Shown here: positions 1 to 9,800 of the stretch, piece after piece | Layout: each line of letters begins with the position of its first letter | Position numbering within the stretch: the stretch's first letter is position 1 | NCBI GenBank assembly: GCA_021413945.1 | Contig: JAIOPK010000006.1 | Coordinates: 186,001 to 250,000 of the forward strand | DNA length: 64,000 nt | Source of the DNA: Candidatus Uhrbacteria bacterium | Lineage (GTDB): Bacteria; Patescibacteriota; Patescibacteriia; 2-12-FULL-60-25 | Direction of reading: 5' to 3' | Notes under the pieces: generated by a model | What the model saw: only the letters and a program-made list of their open reading frames with translations | Databases searched by the model: none | What the model was told of the DNA's origin: nothing | Made by a program: the position numbers and the translations under genes

Positions 1-1
1 A

Positions 2-436
2 GGTGATGAGATTCTTTTAGGGTATAAGAAAAGGGGATTTGGGATGGGGCAATGGAATGGATTGGGTGGAAAGGTTGAGGAGGGCGAGGAAGTTGGTGAG
101 AGTGCTCGACGTGAGGCACGTGAAGAGGCCGGGATTGAAGTTGGTGCGCTTCGGAAGTTCGCCATTATTGAATGTGATTATCGGAATGTGGAAAAGCCCG
201 GTGTTCTCGAGATTCACATGTTTGAGTCGTCGGATTTTAAGGGCGAGCCTGTCGAAACGGAGGAAATTAAACCGCAATGGTTTAAGATTTCGGAATATCC
301 GTTCGACAAAGCTTGGCCTGATGATCGGTATTGGTTTCCTTTTTACATCGAGGGAAAGACGTTTCGTGGGAGCTTTCTTTTTGACGGGTACGATAAAATT
401 ACGTCGTACGAAATTATTGAAACGCTGGTCGACTAG
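2..436 (+). CDS. NUDIX hydrolase (MutT/MTH1-like), 5' end truncated by window edge
   Basis: The frame is open upstream of the listed ATG (GDEILLGYKKRGFGMGQWNGLGGKVEEGE...). Nudix box GKVEEGEEVGESARREAREEAGIE is present. Confidence 0.85.
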   Translation, partial: GDEILLGYKKRGFGMGQWNGLGGKVEEGEEVGESARREAREEAGIEVGALRKFAIIECDYRNVEKPGVLEIHMFESSDFKGEPVETEEIKPQWFKISEYPFDKAWPDDRYWFPFYIEGKTFRGSFLFDGYDKITSYEIIETLVD

Positions 437-1236
437 TTCATTTTACGAGCGCGCAATCCGAGGAACAGAGGGATTTCTTTACGGGCGACGTTTTCTGCCT
501 TCGCTTTGGGGCCGGAGTCGCTGACTTTGTTTGACACCCATTCTTCGAGTGCTTCTATCACAAAGCCGTACTTGGCGAGTTCGGTGACGTACATCGAAAG
601 AGGTCGATGATACGAGTAGGTTTTTTCTTCCGGTGCGGAACCGGGATGTGCGATGATCGGCATTTCGTAGTCGGTCATGTATTTGTCGACGCGGCGGTAT
701 TGGAGTTTGCGCTCTTCATCCCAGCCCCAGCCGCTTTGGCGCGGCTGTCGGAATGCGGGGTGATTCATCGTGATGACGAGGACGCCATCGGGTTTGAGTG
801 CGCGAGCCGCTTCGGAAAAGACGAGCGTGAGCGGATCGATGTTTTGGATCGCGAGGTTGCACACGATTCCGTCGAGGGAGTTCGGCGGAAAAAGATGGGA
901 AAAGTTGGTGGCGTCATCGACGGTGAAGCGCACATTTTTTGGAGCGATTCTTTTGGCTTGGTCGATCAAGCTCGGTGAGGCATCCAGTCCATCGACTTTG
1001 AAAGCTTTTGGTGCGAGGAGTTTTGCGAACACGCCTTGACCGCAAGCGAGGTCGAGGTAGTGGCCGTCCTTTTTTGGAGCAAGTAAACGTAGCGCACCGG
1101 GGAAGATGAGATCGCGTTGGAAGTCGCCGCCCTCTTTGCCCATGTAGCCCCCATACCACCCGGCGACGGATTCCCAGCTGGATTTGGGGCCGACGACCAC
1201 TTTACGGCCTCGTCCTCGAATAGATCGCATATGCAC
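433..1236 (-). CDS. Class I SAM-dependent methyltransferase
   Basis: Motif I YLDLACGQGVFAKLLA, then VDGLDASPSLIDQAK. Convergent with the NUDIX gene; the stops overlap at CTAG 433-436. Confidence 0.8.
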   Translation of the reverse strand: MHMRSIRGRGRKVVVGPKSSWESVAGWYGGYMGKEGGDFQRDLIFPGALRLLAPKKDGHYLDLACGQGVFAKLLAPKAFKVDGLDASPSLIDQAKRIAPKNVRFTVDDATNFSHLFPPNSLDGIVCNLAIQNIDPLTLVFSEAARALKPDGVLVITMNHPAFRQPRQSGWGWDEERKLQYRRVDKYMTDYEMPIIAHPGSAPEEKTYSYHRPLSMYVTELAKYGFVIEALEEWVSNKVSDSGPKAKAENVARKEIPLFLGLRARKMN

Positions 1237-1240
1237 GGTA

Positions 1241-1249
1241 TGCTACACT
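1241..1249 (+). promoter_or_regulatory. Candidate extended -10 (TGcTACACT)
   Basis: TG-N-TACACT upstream of the small membrane protein gene, in a divergent intergenic region. Confidence 0.4.
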
Positions 1250-1268
1250 GTCAGCATATTCCTACAAT

Positions 1269-1532
1269 ATGGGCTTTATCATGCGCGTGCTTCTCGGGTT
1301 GGTGATCGTTGCGGTCGGTGCGTTCTTTGTCATTCGGACGCGCACGATCGTCGACTTTTTTGGCGGTGTCGACTTTGCAGAGAAATATCTGGGCGGCGGT
1401 GGGACGAATTTGTTCTATAAGCTGCTCGGTATCGTTTTCTGTCTTCTCGGTTTCCTGATCGCAACCAATATGTGGACGGCGTTTCTGCAAGCGACGCTTG
1501 GGTCCTTGTTTCCGGCGGCTCAACCAAAATAA
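1269..1532 (+). CDS. Small two-TM membrane protein (start may be 1281)
   Basis: 87-aa ORF with two hydrophobic segments (VLLGLVIVAVGAFFVI; LLGIVFCLLGFLIA). Confidence 0.6.
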   Translation: MGFIMRVLLGLVIVAVGAFFVIRTRTIVDFFGGVDFAEKYLGGGGTNLFYKLLGIVFCLLGFLIATNMWTAFLQATLGSLFPAAQPK

Positions 1533-1534
1533 CC

Positions 1535-2152
1535 ATGCATCATAGCGGTAACGAGCTCATCAATCCGTTCAAAGCCTTGGAACGCGCCGGGTTGCGCAAG
1601 GGCTCGCATATTGTCGATCTTGGATGCGGAGCGCTCGGGCATTTTGTGTTCCCCGCGGCGCAGATGACCGGTGGCGAGGGACGGGTGTATGCGGTCGATA
1701 TCGATAAGGCTGCTCTGAAGGCCGTTGAGCGGGCGGCTCGGCATGATCAGTACTGGAACGTGATTCCGATTTGGTCGGATATTGACGTGGTGAACGCGGC
1801 GCGTATTCCGAGCGGCTCCATCGACTTGACGGTACTGGCTAATAACCTCTACCTTTCCGCTAACCGAGCGGGCATGGTGGAAGAGGCGTTACGCCTTACC
1901 AAGCCCGGCGGACGCATCCTTGTTATCGAGTGGAAGCCGATCAAGACGGCGATCGGCCCGCCCATTGAGAATCGCATGTCGGCCACGGAAGCCAAGCGCT
2001 ACTTTGGCGGAAACGATCTCGATCTCGTTGACGAATTTGATGCGGGGGATTCGCATTTTGCTTTGGTGTACGCCAAGCAAGATGTCGCGCGGGAGACGGA
2101 AGTGCTTTCGACGCATATGCCCGAGGAGATGGAAGTCGCGGACGAAGAATAA
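1535..2152 (+). CDS. SAM-dependent methyltransferase
   Basis: MHHSGNELINPFKALERAGLRKGSHIVDLGCGALGHF; motif I DLGCGALG. The internal ATG at 1535 is preferred over the ORF-track start. Confidence 0.75.
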   Translation: MHHSGNELINPFKALERAGLRKGSHIVDLGCGALGHFVFPAAQMTGGEGRVYAVDIDKAALKAVERAARHDQYWNVIPIWSDIDVVNAARIPSGSIDLTVLANNLYLSANRAGMVEEALRLTKPGGRILVIEWKPIKTAIGPPIENRMSATEAKRYFGGNDLDLVDEFDAGDSHFALVYAKQDVARETEVLSTHMPEEMEVADEE

Positions 2153-2167
2153 TTTCTTAACTTGTTT

Positions 2168-2584
2168 ATGGATCTGATCAAACCGTTGTTGAGTTTCTCG
2201 TATTGGTTCGGTAACGGGGTGATCCCGTTTCTTCCGTGGGTAGGCCGAGGCATCATGATTTTCATGAGCGGACTTATTCTCGTTGGCATCGCGATTAAGA
2301 TCTATCTCAAATTACAGAAAGGCATGGACAAGCATGTTCGACATGTTTGGAAGCGTGTGGCGGCTTTATGCGCCACGATGGGCCTTGTCGGACTTGTCTT
2401 GTACTGGTTTTACTACGAAGGGATTCCGGTGCTCTCGATGCGTTTTTGGTATTTGGTTTGGCTCGGTATTGCCGGATGGTGGATGTATGATATTTGGACT
2501 GAGTATCGCAAGACGGTGAAATCCCAAGTCGTAGACAAAGATCGGGCGAATTACGAGAAGTGGCTGCCGAAGCCTAAACACTAG
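2168..2584 (+). CDS. Hypothetical membrane protein
   Basis: About 138-aa ORF with several hydrophobic segments. Confidence 0.6.
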   Translation: MDLIKPLLSFSYWFGNGVIPFLPWVGRGIMIFMSGLILVGIAIKIYLKLQKGMDKHVRHVWKRVAALCATMGLVGLVLYWFYYEGIPVLSMRFWYLVWLGIAGWWMYDIWTEYRKTVKSQVVDKDRANYEKWLPKPKH

Positions 2585-2586
2585 AG

Positions 2587-2695
2587 GCGGGTGCGGGCAA
2601 TACAAAAAGTCTCCTGCGGAACTCGTCGTCGATATCTTGTACTACAAGGTCGACTCAGACAGTCCTCGGAGACTTTTTGTATTGCCCGCACCCGC
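2587..2695. repeat. Palindromic structured element, copy 1 (28-bp perfect inverted arms around a ~53-nt core)
   Basis: Arm 2587-2614 GCGGGTGCGGGCAATACAAAAAGTCTCC is the exact reverse complement of 2668-2695. The core is nearly identical to that at 46445-46497. Confidence 0.95.
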
Positions 2696-2731
2696 TTGAC
2701 AGAGAAAGAAATACATGGAACGGGGTATGTC

Positions 2732-3088
2732 ATGGATTATCGGAAAATGCGCGGGCAGAGCGGGGAGTCGATTGCGTTGGCGTATTTGGAAATACGCGGA
2801 TTTCGTCTCGTGGAACGTAATTGGAATTGTCGATTAGGGGAGATCGATCTTATCGTCGAGCGCGGAGGGGAGACGCGTTTTATTGAGGTAAAACTTCGGC
2901 GAACGACGGAGTTTGGGTATCCGGAAACTTCGATTACCCCCACAAAATTGAGGCATTTAAGCCGTGCTATCGAGTGCTGGATGAATACGCAGAGAAAACC
3001 GCCCTTGCGTTATCAAGCCGATGCTATCGCTATTTTTGCGCCTTTGGGACAGGAGCCGGCTATCGAGTGGATTGAGGCAATCTTGTAG
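2732..3088 (+). CDS. yraN: YraN/UPF0102 family endonuclease-like protein
   Basis: GESIALAYLEIRGFRLVERNWNCRLGEIDLIVERGGETRFIEVKLRR matches the YraN pattern (GE.DL...FVEVK.R). Start moved to 2732 because the ORF-track N-terminus translates the palindromic element. Confidence 0.85.
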   Translation: MDYRKMRGQSGESIALAYLEIRGFRLVERNWNCRLGEIDLIVERGGETRFIEVKLRRTTEFGYPETSITPTKLRHLSRAIECWMNTQRKPPLRYQADAIAIFAPLGQEPAIEWIEAIL

Positions 3089-3125
3089 AAATAGCTAGTT
3101 TTAGCCCAATATTAGTTTCCTGACA

Positions 3126-3154
3126 TTGACAAAATGACGATTTTTTGCTATAAA
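3126..3154 (+). promoter_or_regulatory. Sigma70-type promoter TTGACA-N17-TATAAA with extended TG
   Basis: TTGACA 3126-3131, 17-nt spacer, TATAAA 3149-3154, TG at 3146-3147. The ATG at 3187 lies 32 nt downstream. Confidence 0.8.
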
Positions 3155-3186
3155 GATCCGTTGGATTACCCTTCTCCTATATACCT

Positions 3187-4362
3187 ATGACGATTGTCAT
3201 GATCGGCCAAAAAGGCTTGCCGGCCCATTCCGGCGGCATCGAACGCCATGTAGAAATACTGGCGCGCGGTTTGGTGTCTCGCGGGAATCGCGTGATCGTT
3301 TTTGGACGTTCTTGGTATGTCGGCGGAGGCCGTCCGCCGGCCGGAGTTGAACAAGTGATTACACCGTCTATTCGCACCAAGCATTTGGATGCGATTACGC
3401 ATGGTGTTTCTTCTTTGTTCCGTGCTCGCGATTTTTCACCTAATATTATCCACTTGCATGGCACGGGTATTGCCTTGCTTACGCCGCTTGCGCGCCTCAT
3501 GCACCCAAAAGCCAAGGTTATCGTCACCTTTCACTGTCAGGACTACGTTCTGTCCAAGTGGGGATGGTTTGCCAAGATTGCCTTTCGTGCCGGAGAATGG
3601 TTGGCCTGTCAGGCCAGCCACCGTACGATTGCCGTTTCGGAAACGTTGGCGCGTTATTGTCTCGATACCTATGGTACGCAGACGACGTATGTTTCCCATC
3701 CGATTCCGGAGCCAAACCCGATTACGGATGCGGGAGCCGTACAGGCTCACGGTCTGACGCCGGAGCGCTACTTCTTGTTTGTTGGACGTTTGATTCCGGA
3801 CAAGAAAGCGCATGTTCTTGTTGCGGCTTATGAAAAGGCGCGCCTCATCCGCCCCGACTTGTTTGCGGACCGACCGCTTGTGCTCGTTGGCGGAGCTTCT
3901 TGGACCGACCGATATGCTTCCTGGTTGTGTAATCAGGCCGCACGCGTTCCGGGTGTGATCATGCTCGGTGAAAAGAGCGGACGTGAACTTGAAGCGTTGC
4001 AGGCTCACGCGATGACCCATGTGTTTCCGACCGCGAGTGAAGGCTTGTCTTTTGCTCTCATCGAAGCTTGTCAGTATCGCCGTCCGGTTATCGCTACGGA
4101 AATTCCCGGTAACCTTGAAGGTACGGGCGGACATATGCGTCGTGTTGCTCCGAACGATGTCGATGCATTGACGGATGCTTTGATCGATCTCGCATCACAA
4201 TCTTCCACACAGCGATTGGAGATGGCTTCTCGTGCGCATGCCTATGTGACGCGCGTTCATCATGTTGAAGACCGTTTGGACGATCTGGTCCGCGTCTATC
4301 AAACGACGTTGAACGGCCGCGCCGAGCTCGTCACATTCCCGGCATTGGCGACAACTCATTAA
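3187..4362 (+). CDS. Glycosyltransferase family 4 (DUF1972-like N-terminus)
   Basis: MTIVMIGQKGLPAHSGGIERHVEILARGL; C-terminal FPTASEGLSFALIEACQYRRPVIATEIPGNLE. Confidence 0.85.
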   Translation: MTIVMIGQKGLPAHSGGIERHVEILARGLVSRGNRVIVFGRSWYVGGGRPPAGVEQVITPSIRTKHLDAITHGVSSLFRARDFSPNIIHLHGTGIALLTPLARLMHPKAKVIVTFHCQDYVLSKWGWFAKIAFRAGEWLACQASHRTIAVSETLARYCLDTYGTQTTYVSHPIPEPNPITDAGAVQAHGLTPERYFLFVGRLIPDKKAHVLVAAYEKARLIRPDLFADRPLVLVGGASWTDRYASWLCNQAARVPGVIMLGEKSGRELEALQAHAMTHVFPTASEGLSFALIEACQYRRPVIATEIPGNLEGTGGHMRRVAPNDVDALTDALIDLASQSSTQRLEMASRAHAYVTRVHHVEDRLDDLVRVYQTTLNGRAELVTFPALATTH

Positions 4363-4397
4363 ACAAAAATCTCGCCCCTAGGGCGAGATTTTTGTTT
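4361..4397. terminator. Bidirectional intrinsic terminator, 17-bp perfect stem with 3-nt loop
   Basis: AAACAAAAATCTCGCCC-CTA-GGGCGAGATTTTTGTTT between convergent genes. The minus-strand stop codon sits in the loop. Confidence 0.95.
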
Positions 4398-4677
4398 CCG
4401 GAGTTCGAGGCGAATATTTGAGATTGCGCATGCGCCATTGATCGATCCATTGACCGATGCCTTGCTCATCGCGCTTGCGTCGGAGCTTGGCTTGTCCTTG
4501 AGACCAAGCTACGAGCGATGGGAATGAAATCTTGTAGCGGTTACGGACGACGATGTAGCGGAGTTCTTGGGCGGTGATTGCGCGTCGGATTGTTCTAGGG
4601 TTTACGCCAAATAACCGCGCCGCCTCACTGACCGTGACTCGGACCAGCTGCTCCTTGTTTTGGGTTAGTTCAGACAT
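4378..4677 (-). CDS. Helix-turn-helix (MerR/excisionase-like) DNA-binding protein
   Basis: VTVSEAARLFGVNPRTIRRAITAQELRYIVVRNRYKISFPSLVAW. Confidence 0.75.
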   Translation of the reverse strand: MSELTQNKEQLVRVTVSEAARLFGVNPRTIRRAITAQELRYIVVRNRYKISFPSLVAWSQGQAKLRRKRDEQGIGQWIDQWRMRNLKYSPRTPETKISP

Positions 4678-4785
4678 GGAACAACCTTAGTCTTTTTCTC
4701 TTTTATTGTCCACAATAGTATGGACTTATCATGCTATAACGATTGGTTTTACTAGGCTTTTTAAGCGAGAATAAGTCTTTTTAGC

Positions 4786-4814
4786 TTGCGAAAAAGCGTA
4801 TTTCCAGCTATTAT
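4786..4814 (+). promoter_or_regulatory. Candidate promoter TTGCGA-N17-TATTAT for the sigma factor gene
   Basis: 17-nt spacing. A strong SD (GGAGGGG) lies just before the ATG at 4854. Confidence 0.6.
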
Positions 4815-4853
4815 CCATAAACTTCCAGCAGTGGTTTTTGGAGGGGAAATCGC

Positions 4854-5417
4854 ATGAGCCAGCTCATCGACCAATACCAACTGTATCGCGTACGCACTCG
4901 GCGCGACGCGGACGCATTTGCTAGCTTATACGACCGGTATATCACATCGATATATCGGTTCGTTTACTTGAAATTGCCTTCACGCGAGGTATCGGAAGAT
5001 GTCACTTCCGAGACGTTTCTCCGTTTTTGGAATGCGATCCTGCAGAACACGGAAATCCGCAATGTACGCGCTTTTCTCTATCAGATTGCTCGCAACCTTG
5101 TTGTCGACTTTTATCGCAAGGAAGAGGCTCAAAAACATACGGTTGTAACAACGGACCAGGATTATACGTCTACTGTTCATGAAGGACTGGTATCGGATCG
5201 AGGCCGCGATCAACGCGTGATCGAGGCGCGCGCCGACCTCCACATCGTCCTCGAACGTATTGAACGGCTGAAGGAAGACTATCGCGACGTGTTGACCCTG
5301 CGATTGATCGATGAACTCGGGTTTGCGGATATCGCGCTCGTTCTCGACAAAACGCCCGGACATGTCCGCGTGATCTACCATCGGGCGATCAAAGCGCTCG
5401 ACAAGCTTTCCCCCTAA
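4854..5417 (+). CDS. ECF-like RNA polymerase sigma-70 family factor
   Basis: ADAFASLYDRYITSIYRFVYLKLPSREVSEDVTSETFLRFW (region 2); YRDVLTLRLIDELGFADIALVLDKTPGHVRVIYHRAIKALDK (region 4). Confidence 0.9.
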   Translation: MSQLIDQYQLYRVRTRRDADAFASLYDRYITSIYRFVYLKLPSREVSEDVTSETFLRFWNAILQNTEIRNVRAFLYQIARNLVVDFYRKEEAQKHTVVTTDQDYTSTVHEGLVSDRGRDQRVIEARADLHIVLERIERLKEDYRDVLTLRLIDELGFADIALVLDKTPGHVRVIYHRAIKALDKLSP

Positions 5418-5418
5418 A

Positions 5419-6594
5419 ATGACCAAGCGCGACTTACTCCGAAAATTGCATTCCGTCCGCACGACGGAGCGCAGCATCGTGCCCGATGCGGAGTTTGTTT
5501 TGCGCACGCGCGAAAAATTGTTGATGCAGGTGCGCAACACGTTACCGACACGACCCGTTGCGATGCCCAAGCGCGCCAAGCTTGCGATGAGTCATTTAAT
5601 CCCTCAGCGCTTGATGAACTTGGTACGCGCTCCGGCGCTCGCGATGCTTTCCGTGATGGTGACCGTATTTGGCGGATCTATTTTGAGTGTGTCCGCTTCC
5701 GACCGTTCATTGCCGGGCGATTTTCTCTATCCGATCAAGATCGCCACCGAGCAGACGCGTCTCGCTTTTACATCCGGAAAGATCGATAAGCTTATCCTCA
5801 AATCGGAATTTGTGGATCGTCGTGTGGACGAGATCAAGAGTTTGGCGACGAATACGGATCCGGAACAGCCTGCGCGCATGAGACAGGCCGCGGAGGTTTT
5901 GAAGCGTGATTTGAATACGGTGAAGAATCAGCTTTCGGATGTGAAATCGGAAGTGACTCCGGAAACCGCCGATGCCGTGAAGCTGGTCGACAAACAGAGC
6001 GAACAAATTGTTGAAGATCTTAAATTGGTTAGAAATGATGCCGCGGAAGAGGTGAAGGTGAGTTTGGCGGAAGCGGAGGTTGCCGCCGTGCATGCGGGTG
6101 TTACGGCTTTTGAAGTCTTGCTTGAGGCGAGCAATGATCCGGATAGCCAGTGGGTGGTCAGCGAGTCGGATATTCGCGAGTCGATTAATAAGAAGGTCGA
6201 TAGTATCTCGGCGACGTTATCCGATTCCGCGGACAAGTTGCGCTTGGTGAATGCTTCAAGTACTATTCTCCCCATTAATACACAGGCAACTGGGACAGGG
6301 GATAACCTATTGCTGGGAATGACGAGCACGACTGTCGGACAATTGAATGCCGCAAGCAGCACATTGCAACAAGCACGTGTGCTTTTGAGCGAGAATAAAC
6401 TGGGTGAGGTATCCGGCAAACTTTTGGAAGCGGCAAAAGCCGTCGCGGAAGTAGAGGTCGCGACCAATAACTTAGTCGCCTCGAGCACGCATGCGGTCGC
6501 TCCGTCTACGGAAATAATAAATACGAGTTCCACGACACCATTAACGGGCGCCGCTACTTCTACATCGTCCACGAGCACGACAAGTCCGCCATAA
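5419..6594 (+). CDS. DUF5667-like single-pass surface/anti-sigma-type membrane protein
   Basis: Hydrophobic segment ALAMLSVMVTVFGGSILSVSA, then SLPGDFLYPIKIATEQTRLAFT; Ser/Thr-rich C-terminus. Immediately follows the sigma gene. Confidence 0.7.
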   Translation: MTKRDLLRKLHSVRTTERSIVPDAEFVLRTREKLLMQVRNTLPTRPVAMPKRAKLAMSHLIPQRLMNLVRAPALAMLSVMVTVFGGSILSVSASDRSLPGDFLYPIKIATEQTRLAFTSGKIDKLILKSEFVDRRVDEIKSLATNTDPEQPARMRQAAEVLKRDLNTVKNQLSDVKSEVTPETADAVKLVDKQSEQIVEDLKLVRNDAAEEVKVSLAEAEVAAVHAGVTAFEVLLEASNDPDSQWVVSESDIRESINKKVDSISATLSDSADKLRLVNASSTILPINTQATGTGDNLLLGMTSTTVGQLNAASSTLQQARVLLSENKLGEVSGKLLEAAKAVAEVEVATNNLVASSTHAVAPSTEIINTSSTTPLTGAATSTSSTSTTSPP

Positions 6595-6599
6595 GAATC

Positions 6600-6838
6600 G
6601 TCTAGCGCCTGTTCCCCCGCGAACAGGGCGACCCTGTCTACGACAGAGCCGTCCTGACGAGCGGGAGAACTCTCGAGCTATCGGGAATATCCCTTTCGCT
6701 CGCGCTCGAAAAACAACAACTCTGGCGTCAAGGTCGACATCCGCCTAGGCGGACTGGCCAGAGTCGCAACTATTCACATCGCCCAATCAGGATTCGCACG
6801 GATCCTCTGGGCCCCGAATCCCGCAAGGGATTCACACT
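6600..6838 (+). promoter_or_regulatory. Hairpin-rich leader of the S-layer-like gene
   Basis: Stems ACTCTGGC 6719-6726/GCCAGAGT 6757-6764; palindrome TCCGCCTAGGCGGA 6740-6753; GAATCCC-GCAA-GGGATTC 6816-6833 just before the ATG; plus CGCCTGTTC/GAACAGGGCG and CTGTC/GACAG. Confidence 0.6.
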
Positions 6839-9800
6839 ATGAATCTTCTCAAAAAACTTTTCTCCAGCTTCGTCGCCCTGACGACCATCGCTTGGTCCGT
6901 CGGCATCGGTAGCCTTGCTCTCCCCAGCATGGCTTCCGCAGCTTTCCCTGGACAGCTCATCAAGGCTTCCGGTCCGGCTGTGTATTACTTTGCCAGCGAC
7001 ATGAAGCGCTACGTTTTCCCGAATGAGAAAACGTACTTCTCGTGGTACATGAACTTCAATTCCGTCCAGACCATTTCGGACTCGGAGCTCGCTTCGTACC
7101 CGATCGGTGGTAACGTTACCATCCGCCCTGGCACGAACCTCGTGAAGATCACGACTGATCCGAAGGTCTACGCCGTTTCCCCTAATGGCGTTCTCCACTG
7201 GGTCGAATCCGAAGCTCTCGCCATCGCCCTTTACGGAGCCTCCTGGGCTTCGCGCGTTGTCGACGTTCCGGATGGTTTCTTCGTTAACTACTCGGTTGGC
7301 TCGTCGATTTCCTCGGCGGTTCACCCGGATGGCACCGTCATCATGTACTCGGGCGACCCGTCCAAGTACGTTGTTTGGGGTGGCATGAAGCGCAAGGTTG
7401 TGAACGACAGCGTTTACAACTTGAACGGCTTCAACCCGATCTACATCATCACCACGACGATCTCGTATCCGAATGGTATGGATGTGACGGGTCGCGAAGA
7501 CGCTTTGGCTAACGTGATCAATCCCGGCACAACTGTTGTCGGCGGTGCGGTCACCGTGGCTCTTGCCTCAGACACTCCGGCCGGACAGAACGTCCCGCAG
7601 GGTGCCTCGAGCATTCAGCTCGCCAAGTACAACCTGACTGCCGGTTCCGCCGGTGTCATGATCTCGGGCTTGACCCTTCGCCGCGTTGGCGTTGGTGCTT
7701 CCTCTGACTTCGCCAACGTCTACCTGTACAAGGGCGACGGAACGCGCTTGACCACGGGCCGCACGATCAACAGCTCCACCAACTTGGTGCAGTTCAACGG
7801 TTTGAACATCTCCATCGGCGCCGGCCAGACCTACTCGGTCTTGCTCGTCGGTGACACCAACACATCTCTCACCGCCGGCGGTCAGCACTCGTTCGAAATT
7901 TCGGACGCTGCTTCCGTTGTCGTGAGCGGTACGGGCTCCTCGGTCACGGGTTCCTTCCCGGTCCGCGGTAACGTCTTCACCATCGGTACGACGACGGCTT
8001 CCCGCCTCGATGTACAGAAGGGTACGACGCCGACCAACCCACAAATCGGCGCCGCCGAAGTGGAAATCTCCAACTTTAAGCTCGTTGCACAGGGTAACGA
8101 CATTGAAGTCCGCCGCGTAACCTTGCTCCAGGCCGGCTCGGTGTCCAACACGGACATCACCAACCTCAAGCTCTACCAGGGAGCCACGGTTGTCGCTACG
8201 GCTTCCGCCCTCGTGGGTGACAAGATCGTGCTGAACTTCAGCCCGGCTTATCTCATCACGGACGGCACGACCCGCGTCTTCTCCTTGAAGGCCGCTGTCG
8301 CCGGACGCTCGGCCCGCACCATCAAGACCTACGTCGAGTACTCGACGGATGTCTACGCTATTGACACAGAGTTCGGCACGGGTGCCCGCGTCTGTATTGA
8401 CGCGACTTCACCGTGTAATGGCTCGTTCGATGGCAACAGCACGAACTACATCGAAGTGACGACCGAAGGCGGTCAGTTCACGACGACCTTCAATGGTCCG
8501 GCTACGGCTGACATTGCCAAGGGTTCGCAAGATGTTCCTCTCTTCAAGTTTGCTGTCACCGCTTCCGACAGCTTGCTCGAAGTCCGCAAGATGTACTTCA
8601 CCCTCACGGGTCTCACCTCGGCCGACAAGGTCAAGGGTACCTCTGGTACGGAGTACTTCCGCGATCTGAAGATCAAGAACCTCGACACGGGAACGACCCT
8701 CATGGGTCCGATCTCGTTGCCGTCGGCCACAGCTTCCCCGGCACAGACCTCGGGAGTTATGACCTTCACGGACTCGTTTAACGTTGCCGCCGGTCAGACC
8801 TTGAACCTCGCGTTCACGGCCGACTTGACGAACAGCGCTGACGACGTCGCCAACGAATTCTCGGCAGACGGTAACAACCAGTACCGCGCCATCATGGCCA
8901 ACGGTTCCTCTGCGTTGTTCGGATCGTCAGACATCCGCATCGTCGACACGGGTGAATTCCTCCCGGTCGCCGAAATCGTCCCGAACTCCACCATCAACGG
9001 TAACCCGATGACGGTGAAGGCCTCCTCGCTCTCGATTTCGCTCGCCGCTTCTCCGACAGCCGGCACGGCTGTTAAGAACGAAGCGAACATCGCTTCAGCA
9101 GGCTTTGTGTTCACGGCCGGCTCACAGAGCCAGCTCTTGATCCGCACGGTCAAACTCACGGGCCGCGCCGACGTTGCCACAACCGGCACGTTTGCCCTCG
9201 CCGATTTGAACGACGCGGTCACGTCCTGTGCTCTCTTTGACGGTTTGACACAGGTTGGTAACTCCGAGTCTCCGGATGGAACGACGGGCGCCATGAACAT
9301 CACAAATGTGAATGTCACGGTTCCTGCCGGTACCTCCAAGACGCTCGTCGCCAAGTGTACGGCCGACTCGATCGTTGCCTCGCAAGAGGACAAGTTCGCG
9401 ATCGGTATCGCTTCAACTGCCGACGTTACAGCTGATGACCAGGACTCCAACTCGATTACCCCGACGTTGAGCACTGCTGTCACCGACAACGCGGGTGCTA
9501 CTCCGGGCTTGAAGCAGACAATCAAGGCTGGCGGTACGCTCACGATTGCCACCGACAACCTTCGCCAGTCGACGATTCTCGTCGCCGGCGGTGATGTCTG
9601 GCAGAACTTCGCTCAATTCAAGGCCACAGCACAGTTTGAGGCCATGAACTTGACGCGCTTGAATGCCACCTCCACAGGTGATGCAGCAAACTTCACGGCG
9701 ATTGCCGTCGCGAAGGATGGTGTGGTCGTTGGTTCCGATGTTCTCCCGGCTGGTGGACTCCAGAACCGCGACATCGATCTGACGGGTGCTCCGATCATGG

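Noticed and set aside
6650-6720. Hammerhead-ribozyme-like string CTGACGAG...CTCGAAA in the S-layer leader
   Set aside because: GAGCG/CGCTC can pair, but that pairing consumes the GA of the required CUGANGA core. No convincing stems I/III or cleavage site were found.
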